Source of the DNA: Hahella sp. KA22
Lineage (GTDB): Bacteria; Pseudomonadota; Gammaproteobacteria; Pseudomonadales; Oleiphilaceae
Assembly (NCBI RefSeq): GCF_004135205.1
Contig: NZ_CP035490.1
Span: 434,001-498,000, forward strand
Reading direction: 5' to 3'
DNA: 64,000 bases
Shown here: in pieces, positions 52,067 through 61,158 of the stretch
Numbering within the stretch: position 1 is the first letter of the stretch
How the letters are laid out: each line of letters starts with the position of its first letter
The notes under the pieces: generated by a model
The model's input: only the letters and a program-made list of their open reading frames with translations
Told to the model about the DNA's origin: nothing
Database searches by the model: none
Position numbers and translations under genes: made by a program

Positions 52067-53182
52067 TTACTCGTCCCTGATGACGAAAGCCTGAATCCCA
52101 TTTTGATAGAGAATGTGCGCGGCGACGTCGTTGCGACGGCCGCCTTCCTGCGACAGGTAGTAGATAGCGGACTTATCCAGCCCGGAAATCTTGTCGCGCA
52201 AATCCGCCAGAGGCACATGCAGACACTTGGGCAGAGGTGAGTGTTCAAACTCTGCGGTGGAGCGTATGTCCAGCAGAGTGGACTTGGAATCTTCCGCCGC
52301 CCGTTTGCGATATTCAGTCAGAGACACATAATTCACCAGCGGGTCATGCAGCAGGCTTTGGAAAGACTTCTTATCCAGGCGCGCCAGCACGCCGTCTTCG
52401 CTCATGATAATCGTGGCGGAACGCACGGTATCGGACACCAGCGCTTCCTCACCGAAATACGAGCCCTTGCTGACGCGAATGGGCTTACTTTCATCGCCGC
52501 CAATGAGCACGCGCGCGCCGCCGTCGATGAGCAAGTAGAAATAATCGCCCTCATCCCCTTCTTTGATAATGACCTGGCCTTTCTTGACTTCAATTCTTTC
52601 AAAGCGGGCGAATACTTTCTCCACATTGGCGGGCGGCAGGTTGAAGAACAACGGAAACTCCAACAGGCTGGCCATCCAGTCGAAGTAGGCTTCGTCAAAA
52701 TCCGCGCCGTCCTCTTCAACAACTTCCGCTACGTCTTCCTCTTGTTCCACTTGCAGCTTCTGTTGCTGGACTTTCTCCGCCTTCGCCGCCTTTTCCTCCT
52801 GGTCCTGCCTGGCTTCCGCTTCCGTCCACGCCAGGGCGCGATCCAGGAATACGCCGTCCACCGCCAGCATGTGGCCCGGCTCCTGCGCGGTTACCGTCAC
52901 GCCCTCAGGCATCTTGCCATTCAAGGGAAACAGGCAATCCGGATCAGCGCTGTCGATGGTAGTGGAGGAAAGAATATTCTTCTTAATTTTCAACGCGCCC
53001 TTGAGCAGATAGTAAGTATCGGTGCGCTTGGCGGATTTATCGAAAACGACCTCTCCACCGCCAAAGGTCATGACTTTGCTGCGCTTGATCACTTGATTCA
53101 GGTATTTCTTGGATAGCTGACTTAACGGGGAGTACCTGGACATCAACTGATCGGTGATGTTCATACTGGCGTGTAGCGACAT
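52067..53182 (-). CDS. Cyclic-nucleotide-binding protein with degenerate rhodanese domain
   Basis: A 371-residue protein. It has a weak first cNMP-binding-like module (about 20-120), an acidic coiled coil (about 122-160, rich in E/K/Q), a good cNMP domain (about 170-285, IIKEGDEGDYFYLLIDGGARVLIG and SYFGEEALVSDTVRSATI), and a C-terminal rhodanese domain (about 295-371, LLDIRSTAEFEHSPLP). The rhodanese active-site loop reads LSQEGGRR, with serine in place of the catalytic cysteine, so it is probably a binding rather than a sulfurtransferase module. There is no helix-turn-helix. It lies between two CPBP protease genes. Confidence 0.8.
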   Translation of the reverse strand: MSLHASMNITDQLMSRYSPLSQLSKKYLNQVIKRSKVMTFGGGEVVFDKSAKRTDTYYLLKGALKIKKNILSSTTIDSADPDCLFPLNGKMPEGVTVTAQEPGHMLAVDGVFLDRALAWTEAEARQDQEEKAAKAEKVQQQKLQVEQEEDVAEVVEEDGADFDEAYFDWMASLLEFPLFFNLPPANVEKVFARFERIEVKKGQVIIKEGDEGDYFYLLIDGGARVLIGGDESKPIRVSKGSYFGEEALVSDTVRSATIIMSEDGVLARLDKKSFQSLLHDPLVNYVSLTEYRKRAAEDSKSTLLDIRSTAEFEHSPLPKCLHVPLADLRDKISGLDKSAIYYLSQEGGRRNDVAAHILYQNGIQAFVIRDE

Positions 53183-53303
53183 GGGGACTACTCAACTTAT
53201 AGGTGAATCAATGTTGTCTACAGAATTAAAAATAGCATCAAACTCAGGCAACCGTTAACCTGCGTTTCTCGCGCCCCGCTCTATTACGGAGATCAACTCT
53301 GAC

Positions 53304-54188
53304 ATGGTTTCGTTCACCCTGACGCCGGCGGTTATCTGGGTCTTCAGCCTCTACGCCCTGTCACTGGCCAGCTTGATGGCGACGCGCTCCAGCCGGCTTC
53401 CCGCTTATGCCTGGACGCTTCCCGCCGCAGCGTCGCTGGGAGTCGCATTTTATTTCGGTCTTGCAACCTGGATCGCACTATTGCCTTTGGCGGCGTTATG
53501 GGCTGCTGGAGTGGCTATGCTGAAGCTGTCCGGCTGGAAAAAAGCCCTCGCCTGGCTGGCGACGGCAGTGCTGTCTTTGGCGTTAGCGCTGCATCTGGCT
53601 CCGGGGTTCGCGCATCAGACGCTGATTCCCACTCTTCATCTCGGCGCCGCCACTTTGCCGTTCGCACTGAGCGCCAAACTGGACAAAGCGCTGGCCGGAC
53701 TGCTGCTGGTCGCACTTTTTCTTCCCTATCTCCCCACATTACGACAAACCGGCGCCGACCTGCGTCGCCATTGGCCTCTGCTTGTCGCTTCCCTGGGAGT
53801 TATATTCGGGATCGGCGCGCTACTGGGCGTCGATCTGGACCCCAAGACCGGAAGTTATATCCTGGTCTTCGCATTCTTTAATCTTTTGGTGACCTGCATC
53901 GCCGAAGAGACTTTTTTCAGGCTGTTAGTGCAACGCAGTTTTGTATCCTGCTTTCACAATCTGAACAAAGCGGGACTGTGGGGCGTGTGGGTGGCGGGAA
54001 CGCTGTTTGGGCTGGCCCACTTCCATACAGGTCCGGGCGCAGCGCTACGTATGGCGCTGATTACCCTGGCCGGCTACTGCTACGCCTGGGTTTACTACAA
54101 AACGCAAAATTTCTGGCTATCGGTGTTGCTGCATTTCCTGGTGAATATCATTCATATCAGTCTGTTCGTATACCCTGCGGATTTTTAG
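53304..54188 (+). CDS. CPBP-family intramembrane metalloprotease
   Basis: A 294-residue, very hydrophobic protein with about eight helices. CPBP motifs are CIAEETFFRLLVQRSF (about 200-215), LFGLAHFHTG and VLLHFLVNIIHIS. Bacterial members process peptides or protect against bacteriocins. It diverges from the cNMP/rhodanese gene and is followed 10 bases later by the lipoprotein gene, probably in one operon. It is a smaller relative of the protease at 49.7-52 kb. Confidence 0.84.
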   Translation: MVSFTLTPAVIWVFSLYALSLASLMATRSSRLPAYAWTLPAAASLGVAFYFGLATWIALLPLAALWAAGVAMLKLSGWKKALAWLATAVLSLALALHLAPGFAHQTLIPTLHLGAATLPFALSAKLDKALAGLLLVALFLPYLPTLRQTGADLRRHWPLLVASLGVIFGIGALLGVDLDPKTGSYILVFAFFNLLVTCIAEETFFRLLVQRSFVSCFHNLNKAGLWGVWVAGTLFGLAHFHTGPGAALRMALITLAGYCYAWVYYKTQNFWLSVLLHFLVNIIHISLFVYPADF

Positions 54189-54198
54189 GAGTGAACTC

Positions 54199-54612
54199 AT
54201 GTCTCCACGCCTGCTCTCTGTATTATCGCCCATGTTGCTGTGGCTCTCAGCCTGCACCGCCGATACTGCGCTTATCCGCCCCCAGGAGAACACGACTTTT
54301 TCCGACCTGCGCCTACAGCCGAAGATCACCGACCTGAATGGCTTGCAGTGCGGCCCCGTTAATCCCGAAGAGTTACAACACATACTGCAAACCGGCGAAT
54401 TCGTCACTCATCGCCAAATACACGATGAATATTCTATCTCCGGCTGCTCCATAACGGGCGCCCTGAAACTCAATGGCGTTTCCACTCCCTTCAGCTTCGA
54501 CTACAGCGGCATTTTCTATTTTGCGGACGGGCGCATACTCGCCTGCGGCCAAGCCTGCTGCGACGCGGGTTTCGAGCATTGCGGCTGGTATGATCCAGAG
54601 ACGTTGGAGTAG
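54199..54612 (+). CDS. Small lipoprotein, function unknown
   Basis: A 137-residue protein with a lipoprotein signal: hydrophobic core LLSVLSPMLLWL then lipobox LSAC (Cys19). The mature part has several cysteines (ISGCSITG, ILACGQACCDAGFEHCGWYD) that could form disulfides in the periplasm. No known domain is recognised. The 10-base gap to the CPBP protease gene suggests a shared transcript; it might be its substrate or partner, but that is a guess. Confidence 0.7.
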   Translation: MSPRLLSVLSPMLLWLSACTADTALIRPQENTTFSDLRLQPKITDLNGLQCGPVNPEELQHILQTGEFVTHRQIHDEYSISGCSITGALKLNGVSTPFSFDYSGIFYFADGRILACGQACCDAGFEHCGWYDPETLE

Positions 54613-54721
54613 AGATAAGCATTTGGATTTGAAGCAAAAAAACAACAAATTTCCGCGCCATAATTCGCCACTTTTCTGCCATAATGCGCCCCCTTTCATT
54701 TTGAAATGCAGGTTATACTCA

Positions 54722-54871
54722 TTATTAACATGGCAATGATAATGGCCCGTTAATAATCAGGCGCATGGATGCGTCTGCGCGGCGGCTTGCCGCGGGAGAC
54801 AGGACCTGACATGTGCAGGCCCTGTCGTGGCGGACAAATAAAAGGAAGCGATTTGTCTGCCTGATTAATGA
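54722..54871 (+). repeat. 150-bp hairpin-rich element, copy 4
   Basis: It starts TTATTAACATGGCAATGAT and ends CTGATTAATGA, so the terminal TTAATAA is degenerate. It is the most diverged copy (for example ACAGGACCTG, and CTTGCCGC in the third hairpin), but all four stem-loops are recognisable. It lies 109 bases past the lipoprotein stop and 155 bases before the macroglobulin gene. The rest of the 414-base gap holds nothing else recognised. Confidence 0.88.
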
Positions 54872-55026
54872 TTTATAGGGGCATTTAACGCCTGCAGCTA
54901 ACATTCCGGCGCTTCATCCGTAGTATGTTTTCACATCATCTGCGCCTCACTACGACTGAAGGGTTTGGAGGCTCGGCACACACCTAACATTGTCGCTCAC
55001 GCGTCTTCCGGGGGTTTTACAAGGAC

Positions 55027-58000
55027 ATGACAAGCGCAAGATCCGGTTTCCTATTTCTACTCGCTATTAGCGGCAGCGGCCTGTCCTGGGCCGGTCAACC
55101 CAGCTTCGATTGCGCCAAGGCGTCGCAGCAGGTGGAACATATTATCTGCGACTCGGAGCCCCTGGCCGCCCAAGACGCCAAGCTCGCCAAGCTGTATGGC
55201 AATGTCATGAAAGGCCTGGACGAAAGCGCCAAGGACAAACTGAAGTCCGAACAAAGGGAATGGTTAAGAAACCGCAACCGGGATTGCGACTTGAATGGCG
55301 ACGCTGGCGAATCCTGCCTGCTTGGCCGTTATCGGCAGCGCAACGCGGAACTGTCGGCGATGCTCGCTTTTGATTCCTCCAACCAGCCTGCTGACGGCGA
55401 ACTTCGCATCATGCGCATCACGCCCAGCGGCGCGGATGTCCCCGCCGCGCAGCAACTGGTGTTTCAGTTCGACCGCCCCGTGGTCCCGATTGGCCGTATG
55501 GAGCGGGACAGCAAAGATATTCCCGTCACCATCACTCCCGCGCTCAAATGCGAATGGCGCTGGCTCAATACCAGCGCGCTGGCCTGCCAACTGCGCAATG
55601 AAGATAAAATGCAGCAGGCGACCTATTACGAAATCACCATGCGCCCCGGCATCAAGACTGTTACTGGCGCGCAGCTGAAACAGCCTGTGGAGCACAGCTT
55701 CACTACCGCTCGTCCCAAAGTCACCTACGAGCGGTTCGTCAACTGGCTGTCGCCTGGCGCGCCGATGATTCAGGTCACGTTTAACCAGCCGGTCACCAAG
55801 TCGTCCGTGGAAAAAACCTTGACCATGAGCGCAGAAAGCACCGGCCTGCCTCCCGTTAACGTCATCGCCTATCCGGATAACCTTCCGCGCCAACAACCCT
55901 GGTGGATGGCGATCGCCAACGACGAAGAGCAGCCCAAGGTCAACGACCAACTCACCCAGTTAGATGGCGACGAAGCCCGCTCCGTCTGGGTCATTGAGCC
56001 GAAAAAAGAATTGCCGCTGGATCAGGACATCACCTTGCAGATCAAGCCTGGCCTGGTTTCCAGCGAAGGTTCTGAGCCTGGCGCGGAAAACCGGATATTG
56101 GAGCGCTTCGACACCTACCCGGACTTTCGTTTTGTCGGCATTCGCTGCACCCCCAAGGGCGCCAACGAAGCGATGGACATAGACCTGGACCTTTTGCTCA
56201 CCATGCGAGAAGGCTATGAGGAGTTTATCCAGTGCGCCCCGCTGCGCTCAGTGGCGCTGCTGTTCACCTCGCCAGTGACGAATTCCATGGTGCGGGACCA
56301 GGTGACTTTCGAGCCGCCTTTAAATGGGGGTCGTAAGGATTATGATCCTTGGGAAAATACTCAGGATTGGACTCACCTGACGTCTCCCCATCGCAACGGA
56401 CGTTTTTATCAGGTCTGGTTGCCGGAACTACTGAAAGCGGATCAAAAGTACGCCGTTAATCTGAATATCAACGACCTGACCGACGAATTCGGACGCAAGC
56501 TGAAAAACAACGTCAAGTTCAACTTTTTCACCGGTCACCGGGAACCCAGACTGGAAGTCGCCCATGACGTGGCGGTATTGGAAAAAGGCGTGGAAAGCGA
56601 CGTGCCTTTGTACGTCACCAACCTGAACAAAATCGATATCGCCTACAATTCCCTGGGCGCTAACCAATCCGGACGCAATCAGAGAAAAGTGATTCCCGTC
56701 GCCCCTGCGGAGGACATTTCCTACGCCACTCCCATGGGCGTGAGAGATCTTCTGGGCGACGCCAGCGGCGTGCTGTTCGGCTCGCTCACACCCAGCCCGA
56801 CGCCACCGGACTGGTATTACGATCCCAAAATCTTTGCGGAAGTCACCCCTTATCAGGTGCACTTCAAACTCGGCCACTTCAACTCCATGGCCTGGGTGAC
56901 CTCGTTCAGCAGCGGCGAGCCAGTGGCTAACGCCAACGTCTCTCTGTGGTTCGGCTCATACGAAAACCTGTCCGGCCTGCGCAACCTGAACATCACCGCC
57001 AAAACCGACGCCAACGGCATGGCGTCAATGCCTGGTTTGGAGAAGATTGACCCGCAACTGGAAAGCATCTACGGCGGCAGAAGCGCAGACCGCGAAGGCT
57101 TCTTCGTGAAAGTGGAGCAGGCCGGCGATATCGCCATCGTGCCGCTGAACAGCAACTTTTCCGTATGGGATCGGGATCTGTATCCCAGCCTGCAGCGCAA
57201 AGGCGGCCACGCCCATGCCTGGGGAACCACTGCCCAGGGCGTTTACAAACTGGGCGACAAAGTACAGTTCAAAATCTACGTGCGCGAGCAAAGCAACAAG
57301 CACTGGGTTGAGCCCTACGAGTCGAACTACTCTCTGAAAGTATTCGACCCGCAGAACAAAGTCGTCTACGAACGCAACAACATCGGCCTGAACAAGTTTG
57401 GCGCCTTTGATGGCGAGTTCACCTTGCCGGAACAGGGCGCCGTCGGCTGGCACCAGTTCCAGCTCACCCTGAACGCGCCTTCCGGCAGTGAAGTGCAGGA
57501 AACATCCTGGACGCCTGTGTCTGTGTTGGTCAGCGACTTTACGCCTTCGCCATTCAAAGTGAAGACCGAACTGAACGGCGCCCTGTTCCGCGCCAATGAT
57601 TCGGTGCAAGTCACCTCTCTGGCCACCCTGCACTCCGGCGGCCCCTACACGGAAGCGGAAGTGCGTCTGACCGCAAAACTGACCCCAACAGAGTTTTCCA
57701 GCAGCAACCCGGTCGCCAAAGGCTTTACATTCGGCGGCGACGATAACGCCGGCGGCGAGAGCAACTTGCTCGATATTCGTCGCCAGCTGGATGACGCCGG
57801 CCAGTATGTAGAAGCCTTCACCCTGCCGGACAGCGGCGTGTTCTACGGTCGCCTGATGGTGGAAGCAGCGGTGAAGGATGAGCGTGGCAAGTTCGTGGCC
57901 TCCTCCACGACGGCGGATTACGCCGGCAGAACCCGCTACGTGGGCCTGCGCAATACTCAGTGGCTGTATAAAAAAGGCGAGCCCGCCCGTCTGGAAACCT

Positions 58001-61000
58001 TAGTGGTGGATCAAAGCGGCGCCCCTGTCGCCGGCGCGCCTGTGCGCATCGCTATTAATCATCGCGAGTACAAGGCTTCACGGGTGAAAGGCCCCGGCAA
58101 CGCCTACCTGACGCAAAACATCATGGAATGGGTGGAAGAAACCCAATGCGAGCTGAAGAGCGATACAACCGCCGCCACCTGCGAATTCAAACCGCAGAAG
58201 CCGGGGTATTATCAGTTCGTAGCCACCGTTAAAGACACGGAGAATCGGGACCACAGCACTACCTTATACGGCTGGGTGACCGGCAGTGGCTCCGTGGTGT
58301 GGGATCAGAGCAACGACGCCACGTTGCAGATCGTTCCCGAGCAGACCAAGTTCAAAATCGGCGATACCGCCCGTTATCTGATCAAGAACCCCTTCCCTGG
58401 CGCCAAAGCGCTGATATCAATTGAGCGTTACGGGATTCTCGATAGTTGGGTGCAAACCCTGGATTCCAGCACGCCGGTCATCGAAGTGCCGGTGAAAGCG
58501 GACTATCTGCCCGGTTTCTACCTGTCCGTCGTCGTGGTGTCGCCACGGGTGGAGAAGCCGCTGGGACCTGGCCATGTGGACCTGGGTAAACCCAGTTATC
58601 GCATGGGCTATGTCGCCGCCAAAGTAGTGGACCCGTTGAAAGAGCTGGATATCAGCGTCGCCACCGACAAAGAGGTGTATAAGCCTCGCGAGCAGGTGAA
58701 GGCGAAGATCCGCATCAACCGCAAGAAAACCGACCCAGCTGAAGGCTACGAAATTGCGGTGGCGGTTATCGACGAATCCGTTCTCGCGCTCAACCGCAGC
58801 GGCGACAACTATTACGATCCCTACGCCGGTTTTAACCGTCTTGATCAGCCTGATGTGTACAACTACAACCTGATCAGCCGCCTGGTGGGCCGTCAGAAAT
58901 TCGAGAAAAAAGGCGCCAATCCGGGCGGCGGCGGCGCGGCTTCCGCGCAACTGCGTAACGAATTCAAATTCGTGAGTTACTGGAATCCGGCCATCGAACC
59001 CGATGACAACGGCGAAGCGGAAATCGAGTTCAAAGTACCCGATAACCTCACTGGCTGGCGCATCTTCGCCTTTGCGGTGACGAAGGAGGATCGCATGGGA
59101 CTGGGCGACGTCACCTTTAAAGTGAATCGTCCGACAGAGATCCGTCCGGTCATGCCTAATCAGGTCATCGAAGGCGACCGCTTCAAAGCTGGCTTCAACG
59201 TAATGAACCGGACCGACAAAGAACGCACCATCAAAATGGATGTTCGCGTCAAAGGCCCTCTGGCGGAAGGCGCGGAACACGCTTTCACCCGCGAGCTGAA
59301 AATCGGCCCGTACAAGCGGGAAAATATCTGGCTGCCCATCGACACCAAAGGCGGCGGCGAGCTGGTTTTCATCGCCAAAGGCGGCGATCAGCTGGATACG
59401 GATGCGCTGGAGCACAAGACCATCGTCAACAAACGTCGCTCACTGGAAACAGCGGCGACCTATGGGACCACCACGGCGGCCAGCGTCAGCGAAAACGTGC
59501 AGGTTCCAGAAGGTATTTTTGAAGACGTGGGCTACATCGGCGCCGTCTTGTCGCCTTCCGTTATCGGCAATCTCGATGGAGCCTTCGCCTATATCAGAGA
59601 CTACCCCTATATGTGTTGGGAACAGCGTCTGACCAAAGCCGCGATGGCGCGTTCCTATCTGGAGCTGAAAGAGTATCTGGCGGAAGACACACAATGGCCT
59701 GAGGCGCAGAAAGATATCGACAGCGCCATGAACGCCGCCGCCAACTTCCAGGCGCCGAATGGCGGCATGGCTTACTGGGTGGCGTCCAACGCGTACGTCA
59801 GCCCTTACTTGTCCGCTTACACCGCCATGGCGTTCAACTGGATGCGCGCCAGTGGTCACGAGGCGCCCGCCGGCGTGGAACAGCGACTGCATGAGTATCT
59901 GTTGACCTTGTTGCGTCAGGACAGTTTCCCCACGTTCTACAGCAAAGGCATGTCTTCTTCCGTGCGGGCAGTTGCCCTGGCGGCGTTGGCGGAAGCTGGC
60001 AAAATCGACCAGAGCGACGTCAGCCGCTACGAACGCCACACGCCGGAAATGGACCTGTTCGGCAAAGCCCACTTCCTGCAGGCGGCGGTGCGCACCGAAC
60101 ATGTTCCGCAAACGGTGATCAGCAAGTCCATGGACGATATTCTCAGTCACGCCAGCCAGAGTGGCGGCAAGTTCCAGTTCAATGAGGCATGGGACGACAG
60201 CTACAGCTATATTCTGGCGACGCCGCTGCGCTCCAATTGCGCAGTCCTGAGCAGCCTGCTGGGAGCGCAAACGGAAGCGGGTATGGGATCAACCATCGGC
60301 GACATACCGTTCAAGCTGGTCAGAAGCATCACGCAGAGCCGCGGCTCCAGAGATCACTGGGAAAACACTCAGGAAAACGTGTTCTGTCTGAACGCGCTGG
60401 TCAACTACGCGTCGATTTATGAGAAGGAAGACCCAGCCATGAAAATCTCCGTCAGCTTTGACGGTAAGAATCTGGGATCAGCGTCCTTCAATAAGAAGTC
60501 AGACCCGATGACGACCGTCAGTCGTCCTCTGACCGCGGCCGATCCGGGCAAAGCCGCCGCTCTGACTATTCAGAAAGAAGGCGAAGGCCGGCTGTACTAC
60601 TCCGCTCGCATCGCTTACGACCTGAAAGAAGACAACGCCGCGCGCATCAACTCCGGCATCGAAATCCGCCGGGAGTACTCCGTCGAGCGCAACGGCAAGT
60701 TTGAGCTGTTGAAGAGTCCCATGCAGATCCGCCGGGGCGAGTTGGTGAAAGTGGACCTGTTCGTTTCCATTCCCACCGCACGTCACTTTGTAGTGGTGAA
60801 TGACCCGATTCCCGGAGGTCTGGAGCCAGTGAACGCCGATCTGGCCACCGCATCGCAGGTGGATGCGGATAAAGGCGAGTTCAAAGCTGCGGAAGGCTCC
60901 TGGTTCTACACCTTCTCAGACTGGTCCTACTACGGGCGCTATTTCTGGAGCTTCTATCACAAAGAGCTGCGCCATGACTCGGCCCGCTTCTACGCGGATT

Positions 61001-61149
61001 ATCTGCCGGCGGGCAACTACTTCCTCTCTTACACGGCCCAGGCAATCGCGGAAGGCGAATTCAGCGTGATGCCAGTACATGCAGAAGAGATGTACGACCC
61101 CGACGTCTACGGCAAGGGGCTGCCAGCTACGTTGAATGTAGGGGAGTAG
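55027..61149 (+). CDS. Bacterial alpha-2-macroglobulin with N-terminal lysozyme-inhibitor-like domain
   Basis: A 2040-residue periplasmic protein. The signal peptide (residues 1-22) lacks a lipobox, unlike the lipoprotein YfhM of E. coli. Residues ~28-115 are a DUF1311/LprI-type domain (FDCAKASQQVEHIICDSEPLAAQDAKLAKLY, EWLRNRNRDC), known from lysozyme inhibitors. The rest is a type 1 bacterial macroglobulin with MG repeats, a bait region before VEKPLGPGHVDLGKPSYRMGY, the A2M domain (YWNPAIEPDDNGEAEIEFKVPDNLTGWRIFA), and the thioester motif C1530-W-E-Q1533. It traps attacking proteases to protect the cell wall space. pbpC follows 9 bases later. Confidence 0.9.
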   Translation: MTSARSGFLFLLAISGSGLSWAGQPSFDCAKASQQVEHIICDSEPLAAQDAKLAKLYGNVMKGLDESAKDKLKSEQREWLRNRNRDCDLNGDAGESCLLGRYRQRNAELSAMLAFDSSNQPADGELRIMRITPSGADVPAAQQLVFQFDRPVVPIGRMERDSKDIPVTITPALKCEWRWLNTSALACQLRNEDKMQQATYYEITMRPGIKTVTGAQLKQPVEHSFTTARPKVTYERFVNWLSPGAPMIQVTFNQPVTKSSVEKTLTMSAESTGLPPVNVIAYPDNLPRQQPWWMAIANDEEQPKVNDQLTQLDGDEARSVWVIEPKKELPLDQDITLQIKPGLVSSEGSEPGAENRILERFDTYPDFRFVGIRCTPKGANEAMDIDLDLLLTMREGYEEFIQCAPLRSVALLFTSPVTNSMVRDQVTFEPPLNGGRKDYDPWENTQDWTHLTSPHRNGRFYQVWLPELLKADQKYAVNLNINDLTDEFGRKLKNNVKFNFFTGHREPRLEVAHDVAVLEKGVESDVPLYVTNLNKIDIAYNSLGANQSGRNQRKVIPVAPAEDISYATPMGVRDLLGDASGVLFGSLTPSPTPPDWYYDPKIFAEVTPYQVHFKLGHFNSMAWVTSFSSGEPVANANVSLWFGSYENLSGLRNLNITAKTDANGMASMPGLEKIDPQLESIYGGRSADREGFFVKVEQAGDIAIVPLNSNFSVWDRDLYPSLQRKGGHAHAWGTTAQGVYKLGDKVQFKIYVREQSNKHWVEPYESNYSLKVFDPQNKVVYERNNIGLNKFGAFDGEFTLPEQGAVGWHQFQLTLNAPSGSEVQETSWTPVSVLVSDFTPSPFKVKTELNGALFRANDSVQVTSLATLHSGGPYTEAEVRLTAKLTPTEFSSSNPVAKGFTFGGDDNAGGESNLLDIRRQLDDAGQYVEAFTLPDSGVFYGRLMVEAAVKDERGKFVASSTTADYAGRTRYVGLRNTQWLYKKGEPARLETLVVDQSGAPVAGAPVRIAINHREYKASRVKGPGNAYLTQNIMEWVEETQCELKSDTTAATCEFKPQKPGYYQFVATVKDTENRDHSTTLYGWVTGSGSVVWDQSNDATLQIVPEQTKFKIGDTARYLIKNPFPGAKALISIERYGILDSWVQTLDSSTPVIEVPVKADYLPGFYLSVVVVSPRVEKPLGPGHVDLGKPSYRMGYVAAKVVDPLKELDISVATDKEVYKPREQVKAKIRINRKKTDPAEGYEIAVAVIDESVLALNRSGDNYYDPYAGFNRLDQPDVYNYNLISRLVGRQKFEKKGANPGGGGAASAQLRNEFKFVSYWNPAIEPDDNGEAEIEFKVPDNLTGWRIFAFAVTKEDRMGLGDVTFKVNRPTEIRPVMPNQVIEGDRFKAGFNVMNRTDKERTIKMDVRVKGPLAEGAEHAFTRELKIGPYKRENIWLPIDTKGGGELVFIAKGGDQLDTDALEHKTIVNKRRSLETAATYGTTTAASVSENVQVPEGIFEDVGYIGAVLSPSVIGNLDGAFAYIRDYPYMCWEQRLTKAAMARSYLELKEYLAEDTQWPEAQKDIDSAMNAAANFQAPNGGMAYWVASNAYVSPYLSAYTAMAFNWMRASGHEAPAGVEQRLHEYLLTLLRQDSFPTFYSKGMSSSVRAVALAALAEAGKIDQSDVSRYERHTPEMDLFGKAHFLQAAVRTEHVPQTVISKSMDDILSHASQSGGKFQFNEAWDDSYSYILATPLRSNCAVLSSLLGAQTEAGMGSTIGDIPFKLVRSITQSRGSRDHWENTQENVFCLNALVNYASIYEKEDPAMKISVSFDGKNLGSASFNKKSDPMTTVSRPLTAADPGKAAALTIQKEGEGRLYYSARIAYDLKEDNAARINSGIEIRREYSVERNGKFELLKSPMQIRRGELVKVDLFVSIPTARHFVVVNDPIPGGLEPVNADLATASQVDADKGEFKAAEGSWFYTFSDWSYYGRYFWSFYHKELRHDSARFYADYLPAGNYFLSYTAQAIAEGEFSVMPVHAEEMYDPDVYGKGLPATLNVGE

Positions 61150-61158
61150 TTCGCGCTT

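Noticed and set aside
54722-54871. Repeat copies as a CRISPR or as riboswitch-like regulatory RNAs
   Set aside because: The four copies are dispersed over 43 kb in both orientations with no spacers, and they sit at gene ends rather than leaders.
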